From Parasponia andersonii (taxonomy: Eukaryota; Streptophyta; Magnoliopsida; Rosales; Cannabaceae), in NCBI GenBank assembly GCA_002914805.1, contig JXTB01000253.1:113729-177728 (forward strand): a stretch of DNA of 64,000 nucleotides, given 5' to 3'. The notes beneath the pieces are model-generated. The model saw nothing but the letters and a program-made list of their open reading frames with translations, did not search any database and had not been told where the DNA came from. Below, in pieces: positions 57,972-64,000 of the stretch (positions within the stretch are counted from its first letter, which is position 1; the number at the start of each line of letters is the position of its first letter). Both the position numbers and the translations under genes were made by a program.

Positions 57972-59632
57972 TATACTATACATGCAAAGGAATAAATGTG
58001 CAAAAGAATAAAAAGTCAATAAATTACATATCATAGAGAATATGACTACGAGGTTTGTGGCAAAGAATGTATAGAATAAAAAAGGAAGATGACTTATTTA
58101 TAATTTTATAGGCAAAAGTCAACATAATTAGATTATCTGATAAAAGATTTATAATTAATTAAATATTACCCCTCGATAACTAAGTTTTAGTGGAATGTTT
58201 TTTATATAACACCTGATTTAAAATCTAAATATTCTTCTAATTACACATAATATTACCAATATATAGAATCCATAAAAACAAAAATACCTGTAAAAGACCA
58301 CAATGACAGTGAAATTAGATAGCCGAAATTGACCCTAACAGCTTTTTTTAAAAAATAATAATAATAAATTATCATGAAATGACACTGTTTATTTATTTTA
58401 TTTTATTTTTTGTGGAACTTTTGCATGCGCTGAAATATCAAGTTAAATTTCACATGCACATTTTATCAAATAATTTCCTAGATTTACACCTCTCAGATCT
58501 ACCATTCCCCAATAAAATGACATAATTATCTTCAAAGAACAATAAAACCGAAAAATGCCTAGAATAAAAATACAAAATAAATCCAAAACCAATTATAATG
58601 TACTTATCCCTTATTTAAGTTCTTGCTTTACTTTTTAAATTTTAGTTTAATTTTATTTTGATTTGGGATTTTTTTTATTTAAGGGAAAATTCAGGTTTCA
58701 TTGTTCTTTAGAAGTAATTCTATAATTTCCCTCTGTCCCCAAATTAACTAATGAGTAGGGGTATATTTGATAGCTGTTAAAAATTTAGGGAAATAACTAA
58801 TAAGACATGCAATTTGAAAACATAAATGTTAAAGACATCAAACTTACACACCGTCATTTTCAACCTTATGATTTTGAATAATACGGTCCTACTTTAACAT
58901 AAGATGATGTAAAAAAGAACGTAACTTTATTTGGTATGACTTTTTTTTATGCGTATTTTGAGCGTCCCTACTAGCATTACTGGAATGTGAGTTTTTAATT
59001 TCACAAGTAAATAGGCACTACATTGGATAGATAATAATATTTAAAGGAATTAGTTGAGGTTATAATATTTCTGAATATATGGCGGTTTTTGTCAAAATTT
59101 GACAAAACAAAGTTTTTTCTATAACAGTCTTCCTTCATTACCTTTATGTAAAGAGAGTGTAGTTTAATTAAAGAACTCTATTTACTATAAATAAAAAATA
59201 TAACTCAATACTTTAGAAGTTAAATTCTTGACCTGATACTTAATTTTCGCTCCGGTGAGCAATACTCTTTCATATATTAGTTTAAAAAAGATTACCAATA
59301 ATATTGACAGATCTAAAACTAATACGGTTTACACTAAATTGATCAAGATTGATTCAAAAATTAAGTTAAAGTTGATGTGATGGCACGTACATTCTCTCTC
59401 TAGAATGTAGACTTATACAAGATTGTCTTTCAGCTGATCATTGTTTGCCAATTGCTCAACAAATTAGAGCAATATGAGAACTGAGCTTTCCCCAAACCAG
59501 GTAACTAATACTGAATCTGACCCCAAGTAGCCAACTAATGACTTTAACACATGCAAACTGAATTAGGAGACACCTTCAAGTTTGTTCAAAGCATATTAAC
59601 ACGAATATAACCACACGCAGTTACATTATAAA

Positions 59633-61495
59633 TGTTGCAGTTAAAAACGATTTTCGCAGCAGAAGATTGGCTTAAGAATAATCAAAAAAATTTTCAAAAC
59701 AATTGACTATATGAGTGCATAGTATTAATTCATAGTAAATAACAATAAATAAAGAGAATAGATCTAATAACTCTTGTAGCCTATCAATGGATCCTATCTT
59801 TAATGTTTTCTAAACCACGATCTTCCAATCCAAGCCTCAAGCACAACTGAACGTGTGGGCGTTGCGTATAATTTCTTAAAACTCACACTTTAGGCACTTG
59901 CAATTTTCTCAACACATGAGATTGCAAGAGTTTTGTTCTACAGAGAATAGGAAGACTCTATTTTTTTTCTCTCTAATTTATGGAGACTCTGAAATAATAC
60001 GTAATGTCTATTTTCTGCTAGAGTTTTCTTTATATATATATATATATATATATCTATTTATTAAATTATTTAATAAATTAATTTATATATATATATATGT
60101 TTTCAAAAACTAAAAAAAAAGTAACTTTTGGCCTTACTTTTTTTTAATAACAAACTGTGAATATATATATATATATATATATCTATTTAATCCAATTAAT
60201 TAATATGTATATATATAAATTAGCAGATAATTCATCCATTCAAAGAAGAGTGTTTCACTTTCAGTCAGTTTCCTAATTTTTATTTATCTAATTATCTCAT
60301 AATTAGATATTTTTAAATTCAAAATTTAAACAAATTAGGAAACGTATCTCTCCATAAATTTAAATTAATTAATTAATAATAATTATTAATTATTGTAGAC
60401 AAATAATTTATTTAAACAAAGTATACAGTAACAGAAATAATGTAATATCCAGTACAGTGTTTGTAAGAGGTGGAATTGGGACCTATGGACCTGTAATTCA
60501 AGCTCCAATAAATTATAACAATTAATTAAACTCTTTAATTAATTTGTCTAATTTATTAATTCCAGTATTACTCCACTAAAAATTCGGAATTGCACTTTTG
60601 AAATTACAAAATTAATTTACTCAGAAAACAGCGAGCAATCCATCAATTTAATCATTACATGTAGTTCAATCCTCCATAGACAATTCATAATTGGAGCTAG
60701 GTTATATTCCGTTTACCTTTCCAATTATATCTTTATCCTTGTGTACCGTTGATTCTCTAATAAACAATTAATTTATAAATCTATTATAAATTGAGTACTC
60801 AAACTGTTCAAGTCCTGAATCAATACACAAGGGAATTATCTTTCTAGCTTCCTAATGGAATAAATGGATTCCATATCTGTAAGTTACATTCCCAGTTACT
60901 TATCTCATCATGCTCCCAAGATATAAGTAATTTCGATCTGATTAAAAAACAAACTTTTAACAAGTATGTTAAAGAATATAATGTTATAAATAGGAGTTTA
61001 TAACTATTCAGGATTAAGATTGATCTATATATGATTATCTAGTGATATTATTTGAACTCTCAATAATTAACGGAATTTATGTGAGATTCAAATAATGTCT
61101 GGTCCAGTCCTATATAATCGAATTATATAAAGTACTTCTATTATTATGTCAACACATCAATAGTCCAGATAAGGCTATTGCATTCTCAATGTTAATAGAC
61201 CATACTAATAATATTTAATTTAATATCACAAACTTTAATTAATTATTACAGACTATATTTAGTTTATTATCCATAAATTTAATTCTCATGTATATAATAC
61301 TTATATACTAAATTTATGATCACATAAATAAACTAGAAATTTTCTGATATTTAATGACATACTAATTATGCACAAATTCAAATAAAAAAATGTTAATTTA
61401 TTAATTTAACAAATATCTAAAATATGCGTGCTTTAAATTAATTAGAGCTTGATTTGTGACACATGGCATGGAGATTTAGGATACATGACCTAACA
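59633..61495 (-). mobile_element. Copia solo LTR (family A/B/C, copy B)
   Basis: In plus orientation it starts TGTTGCAGTTAAAAACG and ends GATACATGACCTAACA; it is the reverse complement counterpart of 26736-28574 along its length (AAAACGATTTTCGCAGC, CCACGATCTTCCAATCC, AGTATTACTCCACTAAAAAT, AATAGTCCAGATAAGGCTAT). ATAAA precedes and ATAAG follows, a TSD with one mismatch. (TA) runs at about 60032-60052 and 60162-60182 match those in copy A. No coding region. It is 1863 bp. Confidence 0.88.
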
Positions 61496-62786
61496 ATAAG
61501 AGTGGTCCCTCGCACAATTGACAAGCAAATAATTCTATTTCATCCTCTCTCTCTTCTTTTATGTATCCTTGATGAGTAGAGTAGATGCCTTCTCTTACGG
61601 AGGGGATCCTTCGTATATCCAAAATTTATTTTTCTCATTTTTTATTTTCATTTTTCTTTTGTTTTCAAATAATTTATCTATTTCGTAAAGATAGATATCC
61701 AATTATATCTAAATTTATTGTATTTTTAGTCCACCTAAATCTATATCTATGATAATTTTTATTTTTGTTAGTATTTTTTTTATTAGTATGATTGTTATTT
61801 AGATTTATATTATTTAAAATTTAAATATAGAGAATTTCTAATTATCTTGAATCATATTTATAGGAACAATTCTAATAAATCAATCAAAAGTATCACTTCA
61901 GATAATCAAGAATAGAAACGAGTCATTGAAAAGGTTTAATAAACATTCTTCCTACAATTTTTCTCTAAGATTGTTAATAACTATTGCCTTTGCTCTCAAA
62001 TCTTTGACTTATTTATTTTTTTAAATGTTTATAAATCTATTTCATGATTCCTATTATCGTAAGTTCTATGAAACCCAATTTGTTATTGTAATCTCTATCT
62101 GGGTTTGCTAAATTGTATTCTTCAAAAGAAAAAACAAAATTGAGATATGATAAAAAAAATAATTAACTTGCTAATTATTTTGGAATGATTGAAAAATATT
62201 CTCTTGACATTATTATCTTTTATTTTATTTTATTATTTTTTTTGGCTGAATTGGCATTATTATCGTTACGTATACCACAAAATCCCAAACGATCGTCAAT
62301 TAAATCCAATAACGAATAAAAAAAGTCCATTCCGGCGAAGTGGGGGATACGGGAAGTTAAACCCTATCTTAATTAATTGACACCGACATGCATGAACGAT
62401 ATTCAATATATAGATTTCGATTACTTTATTAATTGCTACTTGAATTGTTTCTTCAATTGTCTTATATCACATATATTTGTTTGTACCTATGCTTGACAGA
62501 TATGCACACTAAACATTTACGATTGTAATGCTTATATAAATAATATCTTATTTGAACTTATGGAATATCAGTTGTTGAGATAAAAAAGAGTCATAACCAT
62601 GCGTACGCCAACCCTATCTAAAATAACTTTTTAACTCTAGAGCTAAAATAACTTTTTNTTTATTATATAGTTGAATATTCGTCTCTCTAATCTGTTATAT
62701 GTATATATGACACTTATTTTTGGGCTATATCACTTTTTATGTAGAATAATACTGTATTGACAATTTTGTATATATATATATATAGA
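61496..62786. other. No recognisable gene
   Basis: This is AT-rich DNA. One open frame of 63 codons at 62189 with a hydrophobic start and a basic end (RRSGGYGKLNP) is not similar to anything I know and is too short to support. An undetermined base (n) is at 62658. Confidence 0.6.
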
Positions 62787-63021
62787 GGTTGCCAATCTAA
62801 TAAGTATTTTTTTTTTTTACCTATGGATAGGTATTTTTTTTTAGCTATTAGATCACCATTTAATGGTGATCCAATGACTATAATGAAATTCATGAAAAGA
62901 CGTGCATCATTAATACTTTCTCTTATTTTTTATAATAAAAAAATGTATATGCTAAATTTTTATTGGCCAAATTGATACTTATGCATAGGTAAAAAAAAAA
63001 AATACATACTAGATTGGTGCC
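62787..63021. mobile_element. TA-microsatellite MITE, copy 1
   Basis: The left end GGTTGCCAATCTAATAAGTA and the right end, inward, GGCACCAATCTAGTATGTAT are inverted, followed on both sides by a T run, ACCTATG and further partial matching, giving arms of 40-50 bp. Internally GATCACCATTTAATGGTGATC is a perfect palindrome. TATATATATATATA lies directly left, TATATATATATA directly right. 235 bp, non-coding. Confidence 0.88.
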
Positions 63022-63079
63022 TATATATATATAAATATGAGCACCAATCCAATAAGTATTTTTTTTATATATATATATG

Positions 63080-63324
63080 GGCACCAATCCAATCCAGTAG
63101 GTATTTTTTTTTTTTTACCTATGTATAGGTATTAATTTGACCAATGAAAATTTAGCATGCACATTTTTTTATTGTAAAAAGTAAGAGAAAGAAAGAGCAT
63201 TAATGATGCACGTCTTTTCATACACTTCATTATAGTCATTAGATCACTATTACATAATGATCCAACTACTAAAAAAAATACCTACCCATAGGTTAAAAAA
63301 AAAATACCTATTAGATTGGCAACC
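63080..63324. mobile_element. TA-microsatellite MITE, copy 2 (inverted)
   Basis: The same family in the opposite orientation: GGCACCAATCCAATCCAGTA, T run, ACCTATGTATAGGTAT, TTAGCATGCACATTTTTTTA, TTATAGTCATTAGATCAC, and ATTAGATTGGCAACC at the end. (TA) runs flank it. Between copies 1 and 2, at 63039-63060, an isolated terminus GAGCACCAATCCAATAAGTATT is followed by T and TA runs, apparently the stub of a third copy. 63330-64000 shows nothing else recognisable. Confidence 0.88.
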
Positions 63325-64000
63325 TATATATATATATATATTATGTTACTATTATAAGAAAGTAAAATAGGATTATAGAAATGACGTGACCAACCAATTT
63401 ATCGATCACGCAATACATGTATATTATATCACACATGTATATATGTCTTAACAATTTTTTTTTCTTTTTGCTTGAAGTCTTAACAATTATTTTTTTTAGT
63501 AAACATGTACAAGAAGTTTAAAGATTATTACATTAGATTTTAATATAAAAGATTTTTCGGGGTATCAGAGTATATAACTCTAGGCTCCTTATTTGTTTGT
63601 ATCATAAATATTAGTTAAAAGGTAAACTCTTAGTTTCCTACTTCATGAAATAATATATGGTTTGTTTAGTTTGTTTCACTTACATGAGAGATTCTAATTT
63701 CATTCCTTTCTTTTCAATTTTTAGCGGAGATTATTGTGTTTTTAATCTGGGGAGTGAAGATTTGAACATACTTGTACATTAGGTAGAAATTAATGTGGTA
63801 TGACATCAATGTTGTAGTTATTTATTAGATCATACACTTAGTTCAATTGCTAAAAATCAATTGTAAAACGTCAAACTGATCCTAATCTAAACCTTTCCAC
63901 GATTTTAAAAAATGAAATGTATAAATTAAAATTTTTACTATAATTTAACGGAAAAAAATAAAAATTGAGAATGAACCTAAGAATACATTTACTATTGTTT

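Noticed and set aside
59100-59300. Possible RNA gene near TTCGCTCCGGTGAGCAATAC
   Set aside because: No stable stem or box elements could be found by eye.
62189-62380. 63-codon frame with a hydrophobic N-terminus and basic C-terminus
   Set aside because: Looked like a small membrane protein, but it is AT-driven, has no recognisable family and no supporting promoter or splice context.

Overview
This is nuclear DNA from a flowering plant, most likely a eudicot; I cannot name the species. The evidence is very AT-rich composition, plant-type LTR retrotransposons (Ty3/gypsy Tat-like and Tekay/Del-like, Ty1/copia, SIRE-like), a plant L1 LINE that carries an RNase H domain, a tRNA-type SINE and several MITE families. 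I found no intact host gene. Every coding signal I can recognise belongs to a transposable element and is broken by stops and frameshifts. The window is a repeat-dominated, nested transposon landscape, and nearly all the information lies in element boundaries, target-site duplications (TSDs) and nesting order.

Layout. 1-400 is a GC-rich LTR-like fragment cut by the window edge. 480-6580 is low-complexity and tandem-repeat DNA: a pyrimidine tract, a 148-bp duplication, a degenerate minisatellite, an A-rich tract and two consecutive short arrays. 6586-7129 is a Tourist/Harbinger-like MITE. 7310-10199 is a decayed copia LTR split by a 1.88-kb insertion that duplicated TA. 11000-11436 is a SINE with a 14-bp TSD. 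14027-15216 is a gypsy 5' end (LTR, primer site, gag start), followed by a Tekay-like solo LTR (15217-17381) and a CACTA terminus (to 19666). 20700-26300 holds LTR-like promoter regions, an orphan RNase H fragment, MITEs and two tandem arrays. 26710-29240 is a Harbinger-like MITE split by a copia solo LTR with a perfect TSD. 30283-30714 and 38255-38465 are fold-back elements.

31383-37732 is an essentially full-length but dead L1 LINE on the minus strand. 38726-55099 is a minus-strand Tat-type gypsy element whose gag-protease half (52.2-54.6 kb) is separated from its RT-RNase H-integrase half (40.0-42.9 kb) by a 9.1-kb minus-strand copia element (42917-51998). The copia has lost its RT/RNase H and carries a peculiar leader: a GC-rich island followed by extremely AT-rich DNA. 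56653-57971 is a SIRE-like solo LTR (perfect TSD), 59633-61495 a second copia solo LTR of the 26.7-kb family in opposite orientation, and 62787-63324 an inverted pair of MITEs in TA microsatellites.

The elements do not cooperate as a pathway; they record successive insertion, ectopic LTR recombination (at least four solo LTRs) and decay. The most interesting items are a MITE family found at TA microsatellites, a dispersed repeat with an expandable GGTAACCAAT-like core, and insertions whose pre-insertion sites can be read from sister copies inside this same window.
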